From Clostridium jeddahitimonense (GTDB taxonomy: Bacteria; Bacillota; Clostridia; Clostridiales; Clostridiaceae), in assembly GCA_000753455.2 (NCBI GenBank), contig LM994670.1, positions 2,812,091 to 2,859,259 on the forward strand: a DNA stretch of 47,169 nt, written 5' to 3'. The translations under genes were made by a program, and so were the position numbers. A model generated the notes under the pieces. That model saw only the letters and a list, made by a program, of their open reading frames with translations. It was not told the DNA's origin and searched no databases. This document shows, piece after piece, positions 25,828 to 32,705 of the stretch; the stretch's first letter is position 1; every line of letters begins with the position of its first letter.

Positions 25828-25947
25828 TTATTTATTATCTCGATTTTCTTGTTGCTCCTGTTGCTTTTTATCATTAATTAATGTAGCAACTAACGCAGCA
25901 CTTGCAGCTACTAATATTGCTATTTTCCCTGTTTTTTTGATTCGCAT
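25828..25947 (-). CDS. Small single-span membrane peptide (39 aa)
   Basis: A 39-residue open frame with ATG at 25947. It starts with basic residues (MRIKKTGK), continues with one hydrophobic alanine-rich segment (IAILVAASAALVATLI) and ends in a glutamine- and charge-rich tail (DKKQQEQQENRDNK). This is the plan of a small membrane-anchored peptide with a polar tail. AAAGGA stands 13 nt upstream, rather far but usable. A terminator follows. It lies between the MATE and DUF4250 genes on the same strand. No family recognised. Confidence 0.5.
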   Translation of the reverse strand: MRIKKTGKIAILVAASAALVATLINDKKQQEQQENRDNK

Positions 25948-26059
25948 ATCTAAATCTCAATCCTTTCAATTGATATTTTAAAATATAATATATTCCATTA
26001 TACATTAAGCATAATTCAAAATCTATTAAAGTTTCTTTAATTTAATTCTATTTTTTTCT

Positions 26060-26248
26060 TTACTTAAATTGATTTATGCTATTTTGATAAAAATATCCTG
26101 ACTTGTTTAATTTCTCTTCTAATTCACTTCTATTTATATCTATATCATCACAAAACATATCTAAAGATGAGTAAAAATCTCTAAGCTTTAGATTTAATAT
26201 GCTAACCAACATATGTGGATCCATATTTAAAATAGTTTCTCTGTCCAT
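26060..26248 (-). CDS. DUF4250 domain protein
   Basis: A 62-residue protein that fills one DUF4250 domain, a small helical family common in Firmicutes and of unknown function. The marks are DRETILNMDPHMLVSILNLKL, written here only in part: LNMDPHML, KLRDFYSSLD, and the closing LNKSGYFY segment. The start is set at ATG 26248, with GGGGAG before it; earlier in-frame starts would overlap the phosphodiesterase gene. The stop codon of that gene is 13 nt upstream, so the two are probably on one transcript. Confidence 0.75.
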   Translation of the reverse strand: MDRETILNMDPHMLVSILNLKLRDFYSSLDMFCDDIDINRSELEEKLNKSGYFYQNSINQFK

Positions 26249-26261
26249 CTCACTCTCTCCC

Positions 26262-26834
26262 CTATATCTTATAAAGTTTACATGTAAACTCATCATCTTC
26301 TATTTCAATTATAGCAAAATTAACCTTCCCTCCAATAGCTAATCCTAAAGAACCTGGATTTAATATTTTTTTACCATAAAAGTTCTCTATAAATAACTGT
26401 ATGTGAGTATGTCCAAAACATATTATGTCCATTCCATCTGGATAATCATCCATAAACTCATTAAATGTTCCACCATTATATATTAAAGGTGCACACTTAT
26501 TTGAACTTGGTCTACTATGTACCATAAGTATCTTTTTACCTTCAACCTCTACAACACGTTCTTTAGGCTGAGTTTTTATCCACTCAACATACTTTTTATC
26601 TATTTCTGTTGCAAAGTCTCCTATTTCTAAACAATATGCTTCATCATGGTTACCAATTATACTTTCAAATCTAGAATCATTCATTATATGATCCATTATT
26701 TTATCAGGGTCTTTCCCCCTAACAAAATCTCCTAAATTTAACACTTTATTTATACCTTCAGCATCTATTATTTCTAAAAATCTATTAAAAGCTTCAATAT
26801 TACCATGTATATCTGAGCAAATCGCCACTTTCAT
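26262..26834 (-). CDS. YfcE/MJ0936-type metallophosphodiesterase
   Basis: A 190-residue calcineurin-like phosphoesterase of the short YfcE/MJ0936 family, normally active on model phosphodiesters with Mn or Ni. All metal ligands are visible: Asp8 and His10 in SDIHGN, the Asp of NLGDFVRG, GNHDE near residue 60, HSRPS near 107 and GHTH near 141. It is soluble. AGGGTGATG precedes the ATG. It heads a two-gene unit with the DUF4250 gene. The natural substrate is unknown; cyclic nucleotide breakdown has been shown for some relatives. Confidence 0.85.
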   Translation of the reverse strand: MKVAICSDIHGNIEAFNRFLEIIDAEGINKVLNLGDFVRGKDPDKIMDHIMNDSRFESIIGNHDEAYCLEIGDFATEIDKKYVEWIKTQPKERVVEVEGKKILMVHSRPSSNKCAPLIYNGGTFNEFMDDYPDGMDIICFGHTHIQLFIENFYGKKILNPGSLGLAIGGKVNFAIIEIEDDEFTCKLYKI

Positions 26835-26872
26835 AACATCACCCTTTTTTCTCGTTTTAATATATATTATAC

Positions 26873-26910
26873 AAATTAAGCTAAAGTATATCTATACTTT
26901 AGCTTAATTT
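26873..26910 (-). terminator. Perfect 18-bp terminator hairpin
   Basis: AAATTAAGCTAAAGTATA and its exact complement are joined by only two bases, just after the 36-residue gene on the minus strand and before the phosphodiesterase gene. The hairpin is flanked by A/T-rich sequence in both directions. Confidence 0.7.
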
Positions 26911-26917
26911 ATAATTA

Positions 26918-27028
26918 TTAATCATGTTTTTTTTGATTGCTTATTGCTGGTACTGGTGGTACATCATTTTTCTTTGGTGGTTGGAAATTATCATTTTCCC
27001 AAGTTGCTCTTTGACCTTTTTTTGCCAT
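26918..27028 (-). CDS. Small soluble protein (36 aa), function unknown
   Basis: A 36-residue open frame beginning MAKKGQRATWEND, followed by a proline-rich middle (FQPPKKNDVPPVPAIS) and a basic end. It has an excellent ribosome site (TAGGAGGTGA) 5-8 nt before ATG 27028 and a perfect terminator after its stop, which supports a real gene. It has no hydrophobic segment. It lies 92 nt downstream of the PbuG-type permease on the same strand. I do not recognise a family. Confidence 0.6.
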   Translation of the reverse strand: MAKKGQRATWENDNFQPPKKNDVPPVPAISNQKKHD

Positions 27029-27120
27029 AGAATCACCTCCTACTTTCATAATTTAGTATGAGGATAATTCGAATAAATTATTACCACCTTTTTTTGAATT
27101 AAAATTTTATCTATCTTCTT

Positions 27121-28416
27121 TTAAACTAAAATAAATTTTAGAACAAATATTATTCCAACTATAACTGTTGTAAATGAAATATCTTTATATTTTCCTGTAA
27201 ATAATTTTAGTGCTATATATGAAATTACTCCAAACACTATACCATCTGATATTGAATATGCAAATGGCATCATTATTATTGTTAAGAAAGCCGGTACAGC
27301 CTCTGTATAATCTTCTAAATCAATTTCTTTTATCGTCTCAATCATAAATAATCCAACTATAACTAAAGCTGATGCAGTTACAGCAGGAGTTATAACTCCA
27401 AAAAGTGGTGCAAAGAATAGTGCTATTCCAAACATAGCCGCTGTTGCAACTGCTGTTAGTCCAGTTCTTCCACCTTCAGCCACTCCAGCTGCACTTTCCA
27501 CAAAAGTACTAACTGTACTAGTACCTAAACAAGCACCGACAGTAGTTCCTATAGCATCTGCAAAAAGAGCCTTTTTAATATTAGGAACTCTTCCATTTTC
27601 ATCCAACATTTTAGCCTTTGTTGCGACACCTACTAAAGTACCTATTGTATCAAACATATCCATAAATAATAAGGTAAATAAAACTATTACCATATCAAAG
27701 CTAAATATATTATGCCATTCAAATTGCATAAATGTGCTTGATATTGATGGTGGCATACTTACTATACTTTCTGGCATAGGAGTAACTCCCATTGGTATTC
27801 CTATAACAGTAGTTATAACCATTCCTAAGAATAATGCCCCTTTTACTTTTCTAGCTACTAATATACCTGTTATTACTATTCCTATTATAGCTAATAATCC
27901 TGGTCCTGATATTATATTACCTAATGATACTATAGTTCCTCCATCAGTAGGATGTACTACTATGCCAGCTCCTTCTAATCCTATTAATGCTATAAATAAA
28001 CCTATACCTACCGAAATTGCTTTCTTTATATTTGCTGGAATTGAATCCACAATTGCTTCTCTTACATTAAATATTGTTAACAATATAAATATTAAACCTT
28101 CTAGTAAAACTGCTGTTAAAGCAAATTGGTATGAATACCCCATACCTAAAACTACTGTAAATGCAAAGAATGCATTTAACCCCATCCCTGGAGCTTGTGC
28201 AAATGGTAGTTTAGCATAAAGTCCCATTATTAATGTTCCTATTATTGCTGATACTGCTGTAGCTGTAAATACTGCCCCTTGGTCCATACCTGCCGCAGAC
28301 AATATGCTTGGATTTACTATTAATATATAAGCCATTGTCATAAAGGTTGTAATACCTGCTACTACTTCTGTCCTTACATTAGTATTGTTTTCTTTAAGTC
28401 TAAAAAACTTATCCAT
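27121..28416 (-). CDS. pbuG: Hypoxanthine/guanine permease (AzgA/PbuG type)
   Basis: A 431-residue purine:proton symporter of the AzgA branch of the NCS2 family, with 12-14 membrane segments. Its marks are the N-terminus KENNTNVRTEVVAGITTFMT, APGMGLNAFFAF, DMFDTIGTLVGVA with its acidic pair, and STVSTFVESAAGVAEGGRTG. It takes up hypoxanthine, guanine or adenine for salvage. GGTGGAG precedes the ATG. No purine riboswitch is seen in the leader, but a CGAAC box pair lies upstream of the promoter, pointing to PurR-type control. It is transcribed away from the zinc operon. Confidence 0.9.
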   Translation of the reverse strand: MDKFFRLKENNTNVRTEVVAGITTFMTMAYILIVNPSILSAAGMDQGAVFTATAVSAIIGTLIMGLYAKLPFAQAPGMGLNAFFAFTVVLGMGYSYQFALTAVLLEGLIFILLTIFNVREAIVDSIPANIKKAISVGIGLFIALIGLEGAGIVVHPTDGGTIVSLGNIISGPGLLAIIGIVITGILVARKVKGALFLGMVITTVIGIPMGVTPMPESIVSMPPSISSTFMQFEWHNIFSFDMVIVLFTLLFMDMFDTIGTLVGVATKAKMLDENGRVPNIKKALFADAIGTTVGACLGTSTVSTFVESAAGVAEGGRTGLTAVATAAMFGIALFFAPLFGVITPAVTASALVIVGLFMIETIKEIDLEDYTEAVPAFLTIIMMPFAYSISDGIVFGVISYIALKLFTGKYKDISFTTVIVGIIFVLKFILV

Positions 28417-28453
28417 CTTTCTCCACCTTTATTAAAGTTTTTGTGCACATACT

Positions 28454-28524
28454 ATAATACTATACATTCGACAATTTTCAAGCTTTTTCGCGAACATTTT
28501 TTTATTAATTTAAATAATAGTTCA
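28454..28524 (-). promoter_or_regulatory. pbuG promoter with PurR-box-like pair
   Basis: On the minus strand TTGAAA (28476-28481), 16 bp and TATTAT (28454-28459) form a promoter. Upstream of it CGAAC at 28491-28495 faces GTTCA at 28520-28524, 24 nt apart. Bacillus PurR boxes have a CCGAAC core in facing pairs at about this distance. The same arrangement is found at the SAM-hydrolase operon. Confidence 0.5.
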
Positions 28525-28546
28525 TAATTTGGCGTAATATTTTATC

Positions 28547-28609
28547 TTTACCTTTTCCTAAAAAAGTGTATAATATACTTATAAATGCAAACTATTCTCA
28601 TTTGAATTT
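28547..28609 (+). promoter_or_regulatory. Zinc operon promoter with candidate Zur operator
   Basis: TTTACC (28547-28552), a 16-bp spacer and TATAAT (28569-28574) lie before the zinc operon. Just after the -10, AAATGCAAA (28583-28591) and TTTGAATTT (28601-28609) are facing half-sites (8 of 9 complementary) 9 nt apart, covering the likely transcription start. A Fur-family protein is encoded at the end of the operon. Confidence 0.5.
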
Positions 28610-28621
28610 AGGAGGACAAGA

Positions 28622-29569
28622 ATGAAAAGAAAATTTACTAAAGTTACATCCCTATTATTACTAACATTAATAATGTTTATGGGATGCGGCTCTTCAAAGG
28701 AAGAATCAAACAATACATCAAGCGATAAAATTAATATAGTTACATCTTTTTATCCAATATATATTTCTACTTTAAATATAATTAAGGATGTGCCTAATGT
28801 TAATTTAATTAATATGACTAAAGCACAGACTGGTTGCCTACACGATTACCAATTAGCACCTGAAGACTTAAAAACTTTATCTACAGCAGATATATTTGTA
28901 GTAAACGGAGCTGGTATGGAAGGTTTCCTTGATAAAGTTATATCTAATGAAAAAGATTTAGATATAGTGGATGCTAGTGAAGGTATTCAGCTATTAACTG
29001 CCGATGGTGAAGGACATAGTCATGATGACGAAGATCCTAATCATGATCACGAAGATAATCCCCATGTTTGGGTAAGTATAAGTAACAATATTAAACAAGT
29101 ACAAAATATAGCAGATGGATTAGCTAAATATGATCCTGTTAATGCAGATAAATATAAAGCAAATGCAAAAGAATACATAAGTAAACTTGAATCTTTAAAA
29201 TCAGAAATGCAAGAAGGTATAAACTCTCTTCCAAATCGTAATATAATTACGTTCCACGAAGCATTCCCTTACTTTGCTGAGGAATTTGATCTTAATATAG
29301 TTGGAGTTATAGCTTTAGAACCTGGAACAGAACCTTCTCCAAAAGAATTAGAAGAGACTATTGAGCTTGCCAAAAACAATAATGTAAAAGCTTTATTTAC
29401 TGAACCTCAATATACAGCTAAAGCAGCTACTACTATTTCAAAAGAAGCTGGTGTTCCTATATATACTTTAGACCCTATAGTTACCGGTGACTCTAACCCT
29501 GATTCTTATAATGATTATATTAATAAGATGAAACAAAATCTTGAAACTTTAAAAGAGGCGTTAAAATAA
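28622..29569 (+). CDS. znuA: Zinc ABC transporter substrate-binding lipoprotein
   Basis: A 315-residue cluster A-I metal-binding protein. The signal ends in FMGC with Cys22 as the lipid-carrying residue. It has the metal-site histidines of this family (GCLHDYQLAP, NPHVWVS, ITFHEAFPYF) and, at about residues 124-143, a His/Asp-rich loop (GHSHDDEDPNHDHEDNPH) which is typical for zinc rather than manganese binding. It catches zinc outside the cell and hands it to the permease. AGGAGG precedes the ATG. First gene of a tight operon: its stop overlaps the next start by one base. Confidence 0.92.
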   Translation: MKRKFTKVTSLLLLTLIMFMGCGSSKEESNNTSSDKINIVTSFYPIYISTLNIIKDVPNVNLINMTKAQTGCLHDYQLAPEDLKTLSTADIFVVNGAGMEGFLDKVISNEKDLDIVDASEGIQLLTADGEGHSHDDEDPNHDHEDNPHVWVSISNNIKQVQNIADGLAKYDPVNADKYKANAKEYISKLESLKSEMQEGINSLPNRNIITFHEAFPYFAEEFDLNIVGVIALEPGTEPSPKELEETIELAKNNNVKALFTEPQYTAKAATTISKEAGVPIYTLDPIVTGDSNPDSYNDYINKMKQNLETLKEALK

Positions 29570-30360
29570 TGGAAAACTTGAATTATTCTAATCATAATAA
29601 ATGCTCAGATTTCTGTTGTACTAAAGTTGAAAACTTATCAGTTACTATTGGTACAAACAAAATTTTAGAAGATATTAACCTTCACTTTCATTGTGGAGAA
29701 TTAACTTCAATAATCGGACCTAATGGAGCTGGTAAAAGTACGCTTTTGAAGGCTTTATTAGGCGAGATTAAACATACTGGAAAATTAACTTACGTAGGTA
29801 CTTCATCAAAAGGAGTAACAACTCCTATTATTGGTTATGTCCCTCAATATTTAAACTTTGATTTAAGTACACCTGCAAGTGTCCTTGATTTGTTCATAGC
29901 TTGTAACTCAAAAGCTCCTGTTTGGCTATATTCTTCAAAAAAATACAGAAATAAAGTTTCTGAAAGTCTCTCAAGAGTAAAAGCAGAATACTTAATAGAT
30001 AGGAAACTAGGAGCTTTATCTGGCGGAGAACTTCAAAGAGTTCTATTAGCATTAGCTTTAGATCCTATGCCTAATATTTTACTTCTTGATGAGCCAGTAT
30101 CTGGAATTGATCAAAACGGACTTGAATTATTCTATGATATATTAATGGATGTAAAATCAAAATATGATTTATCTATTATACTAGTATCTCATGACTTAGA
30201 CTTAGTTGCTAAATATGCAGATAAGGTTGTTTTATTAAAAGGTACTGTTCTTTGTAGTGGAACGCCTAAAGAAGTTTTTACAAATAAAACTACAAGCAAA
30301 ATCTTTGGATTGTCTTGGTACGATGAAGATGATTCTAAAAATAAAGGAGGTAAAAAATAA
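29569..30360 (+). CDS. znuC: Zinc ABC transporter ATP-binding protein
   Basis: A 263-residue ABC ATPase. Walker A is GPNGAGKST, the signature is LSGGELQRV, Walker B is ILLLDEP and the switch His is in LVSHDLD. It drives zinc import together with the permease and binding protein that flank it. The start codon overlaps the previous stop by one base (TAATG) and the end overlaps the next start the same way, so translation is coupled. The N-terminal 15 residues carry an uncommon His/Cys patch (NHNKCSDFCC) that could bind metal. Confidence 0.93.
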   Translation: MENLNYSNHNKCSDFCCTKVENLSVTIGTNKILEDINLHFHCGELTSIIGPNGAGKSTLLKALLGEIKHTGKLTYVGTSSKGVTTPIIGYVPQYLNFDLSTPASVLDLFIACNSKAPVWLYSSKKYRNKVSESLSRVKAEYLIDRKLGALSGGELQRVLLALALDPMPNILLLDEPVSGIDQNGLELFYDILMDVKSKYDLSIILVSHDLDLVAKYADKVVLLKGTVLCSGTPKEVFTNKTTSKIFGLSWYDEDDSKNKGGKK

Positions 30361-31202
30361 TGCTAGAATCTTTATATAGATTTATAGATATCATACTTCC
30401 ATTTCAATGGGTACAATATGATTTTATGAAAAATGCATTAATTGCTGTTTTATTAGTTACTCCTTTATTTGGAATACTAGGTACTATGGTTGTTAATAAC
30501 AAAATGGCTTTCTTTGCTGATTCTTTAGGACACGGTGCTTTTACTGGAATCGCAATAGGAATACTTGTTGGTGGAATAAGCCCAACTTGGGGCGCTACTA
30601 TATTCTCAATATTTTTTGCAATTGCAATTACATTAATAAAAAATAAAGGTAATTCTTCAACAGATACTATAATAGGAGTATTTTCTTCTATAGCTATTGC
30701 TTTAGGATTAGTTCTTATGAGCTTAGGAGGAAATATGAATAAATTCTCATCTTATTTAGTTGGAGATCTGTTAAGTATTTCACCTAAAGAATTATTAATG
30801 TTAGTAGTATTATTTGTAGTTATTTTATTAATTTGGTCATTTATATTTAATAAACTACTTTTAGTTAGTATTAATAGTTCTCTAGCCAAAAGTCGTGGAA
30901 CTAACAATTTATTAATTGAATTGTTATTTACTATAACAATAGCTGTTGTTGTTACTATAACAGTTAATTGGGTAGGCCTTTTAATAATTAACTCACTTTT
31001 AGTTTTACCTGCAGCAGCTGCACGCAATGTTTCAAAAAACATACGTCAATACCACTTAATCTCAATCTTAATATCTATATCATCAGGTATTATTGGTTTA
31101 GTATTATCTTATTATTTAAATACTGTTACTGGTGCAACTATAGTATTAATTTCAGCAGTAATGTTCTTTATCACTTTAGGTTATAAGCAAAAATTTGTAT
31201 AA
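30360..31202 (+). CDS. znuB: Zinc ABC transporter permease
   Basis: A 280-residue membrane protein of the ABC-3 family with about eight hydrophobic segments; FFADSLGHGAFTGIAIG and the coupling region LLVLPAAAARNVSKN are characteristic. It forms the membrane channel for zinc with the preceding ATPase. AAGGAGG in the end of the ATPase gene serves its ATG. It is followed 75 nt later by the Fur-family regulator on the same strand. Confidence 0.92.
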   Translation: MLESLYRFIDIILPFQWVQYDFMKNALIAVLLVTPLFGILGTMVVNNKMAFFADSLGHGAFTGIAIGILVGGISPTWGATIFSIFFAIAITLIKNKGNSSTDTIIGVFSSIAIALGLVLMSLGGNMNKFSSYLVGDLLSISPKELLMLVVLFVVILLIWSFIFNKLLLVSINSSLAKSRGTNNLLIELLFTITIAVVVTITVNWVGLLIINSLLVLPAAAARNVSKNIRQYHLISILISISSGIIGLVLSYYLNTVTGATIVLISAVMFFITLGYKQKFV

Positions 31203-31276
31203 ATTTATTAAGCGCTTTGTCCTAAGGTCTATAAGATGTTATTATAAATCTATTATACTTTGAAAGGGTGGGGATT

Positions 31277-31705
31277 TTGAATAATAAACCTAACTTCAGC
31301 AATTTGTTGAAATGCAAAGGGCTTAAAGTTACTAAACATAGAAATTCAGTATTAGAAGTTATCGAAAGCAGTAACAGACCAGTTACAGCTGAGGATATTT
31401 ATATTATTCTTAAGCAAAAAGATATTTCTATAAATCTATCTTCTATTTATAGAATTCTAGATACACTTGTTGCTAATTCTTTAATAAATAAATTTATTTT
31501 TGAAGAAACTAATAAGACTTGTTACGAAATGAACGATATGCAACATAAACATTATCTTATATGTAATGGCTGTAAAAAAGTATTTCCTATCTCCGGTTGC
31601 CCTCTTCATGCTTATGAGTCACAACTTGAAGATACGTTAGACTTTACAATTACAAATCATAAACTTGAGATTTATGGATACTGCAAAGATTGCAAAAAAA
31701 AATAA
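31277..31705 (+). CDS. zur: Fur family regulator, probably Zur
   Basis: A 142-residue Fur-family repressor: winged helix at about residues 5-75 (TKHRNSVLEVI, ISINLSSIYRILD) and a metal/dimer domain at 80-142 with HKHYLICNGC, then a closing CKDC, giving the two CxxC pairs of the structural zinc site. Its place after the zinc transporter genes argues for Zur rather than Fur or PerR. The start is TTG 31277, with AAAGGGTGGGG at good distance; a GTG three codons upstream has its site too close. The last codons (Lys-Lys-Lys-stop) run into the AAAGTGC repeat. Confidence 0.88.
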   Translation: MNNKPNFSNLLKCKGLKVTKHRNSVLEVIESSNRPVTAEDIYIILKQKDISINLSSIYRILDTLVANSLINKFIFEETNKTCYEMNDMQHKHYLICNGCKKVFPISGCPLHAYESQLEDTLDFTITNHKLEIYGYCKDCKKK

Positions 31706-31827
31706 AGTGCGAAGCACTTTATTTAGTTAAAAGTTAAGAGTGTAAAGTTAGAAGTTTAGAAATAAAGTCAAAAACTGCATAGCAGTTTTATCAATGACTT
31801 TTCACTTTTAACTCTTCACTATTAACT
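31704..31827. repeat. Composite inverted-repeat element, second copy
   Basis: It opens with a perfect triloop palindrome AAAGTGC-GAA-GCACTTT (31704-31720) overlapping the zur stop codon. Two arms rich in AAGTTAAGAGT-like words (31722-31770 and 31790-31827) are imperfect inverted repeats around a central AAAACTGC-ATA-GCAGTTTT hairpin (31771-31789). The right arm ends within the 3' end of the minus-strand nucleotidyltransferase gene. Same plan as 24168-24327 but with different arm sequence. Confidence 0.75.
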
Positions 31828-32637
31828 CACCTTAATCCCTTCTTCAATTAAAAATTCTTTAAGATCATCAACTATCTCATCCATATTTCTTAAAATACTT
31901 CTATCACATGTACAGGAATTTTCTATTAATGTATTTATCCCTTCACTCAATAACCTTGGTATCTTCTTACACTTAGAGTTAATTATTGATATTAACCTTT
32001 TATCTCCAGGATGAGGCATTTCATTAACAGCAAAAACCACATCAAAGTAGCTATCTAAGAACTTACATATTTTATGACTTACACTTATTAAATCTCCCCT
32101 ATTTATAGCCTTATCTATTTGATTATAATAAGATGCTATACTATCTCTTAGAATATAATAATTTTTATCTATAATATTCAATTTTAATTTTTCAGGATAA
32201 GCTACCCTATATCTCTTTTGAAGATTTTTAAAAGTATTTTCCTTATCATAAGCTATAAACGCTCCTGAAACTACCTTCCATAAACATGTTGTATATCCTA
32301 CAGATGCTTTACACTTATCAACAACATTAAATAGATTTTCTTTTAATGTATCAAGTGTATAGTAACTTACATCTATTTGCGTTGTTGAATTTCTTAATAT
32401 AAAGATATCTTTTTCTCCATACTTTCCACTATTAGTTTCAATAGTATCCGAAAACTTCTTTAAAATTTCTCTTCTACTATTAATATCAATTTCATCTTTT
32501 AAAATCACATCAACATCTATATCATAAAAAAAATCATTTTTCCCACTAGCTCCTGATCCTGTTAATGTTATTGCCAACACTTCATCGAATCTTTTGTACT
32601 CGTTTACAAGTTGGTAAACTATCATATTAACTCCCAT
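31822..32637 (-). CDS. Nucleotidyltransferase-fold protein (DUF4037-like)
   Basis: A 271-residue protein with a polymerase-beta-type nucleotidyltransferase N-terminus: TGSGASGKNDFFYDIDVDV gives the GS motif and paired Asp residues, with a third Asp in TQIDVSY near residue 85. The C-terminal half is helical (about 130-270) as in DUF4037/aminoglycoside nucleotidyltransferase-like proteins. It could transfer a nucleotide to a small molecule or protein, but the substrate is unknown. The start is uncertain: ATG 32637 follows GGGGTGAG and ATG 32625 follows GGGAG; a further GTG at 32664 lies inside a hairpin without a site. The 3' end overlaps the repeat. Confidence 0.7.
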   Translation of the reverse strand: MGVNMIVYQLVNEYKRFDEVLAITLTGSGASGKNDFFYDIDVDVILKDEIDINSRREILKKFSDTIETNSGKYGEKDIFILRNSTTQIDVSYYTLDTLKENLFNVVDKCKASVGYTTCLWKVVSGAFIAYDKENTFKNLQKRYRVAYPEKLKLNIIDKNYYILRDSIASYYNQIDKAINRGDLISVSHKICKFLDSYFDVVFAVNEMPHPGDKRLISIINSKCKKIPRLLSEGINTLIENSCTCDRSILRNMDEIVDDLKEFLIEEGIKVS

Positions 32638-32663
32638 ACTCTCACCCCAATTTAATATATTCA

Positions 32664-32697
32664 CTTTAGAAGATATAAAAACTCATATCTTCTAAAG
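32664..32697 (-). terminator. Hairpin after the pullulanase gene
   Basis: CTTTAGAAGATAT and ATATCTTCTAAAG form a perfect 13-bp stem with an 8-nt loop just after the pulA stop. There is no clear T-tract, so it may terminate weakly or protect the 3' end. Confidence 0.5.
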
Positions 32698-32705
32698 CTA
32701 TAAAT

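Noticed and set aside
27734..28219. 161-codon open frame on the plus strand inside pbuG
   Set aside because: It is antisense to a clear permease, low in complexity in the way expected from reversed membrane codons, and has no ribosome site.
28417..28621. Purine riboswitch before pbuG
   Set aside because: The conserved purine-aptamer loops are absent; only the CGAAC box pair and a promoter are present.
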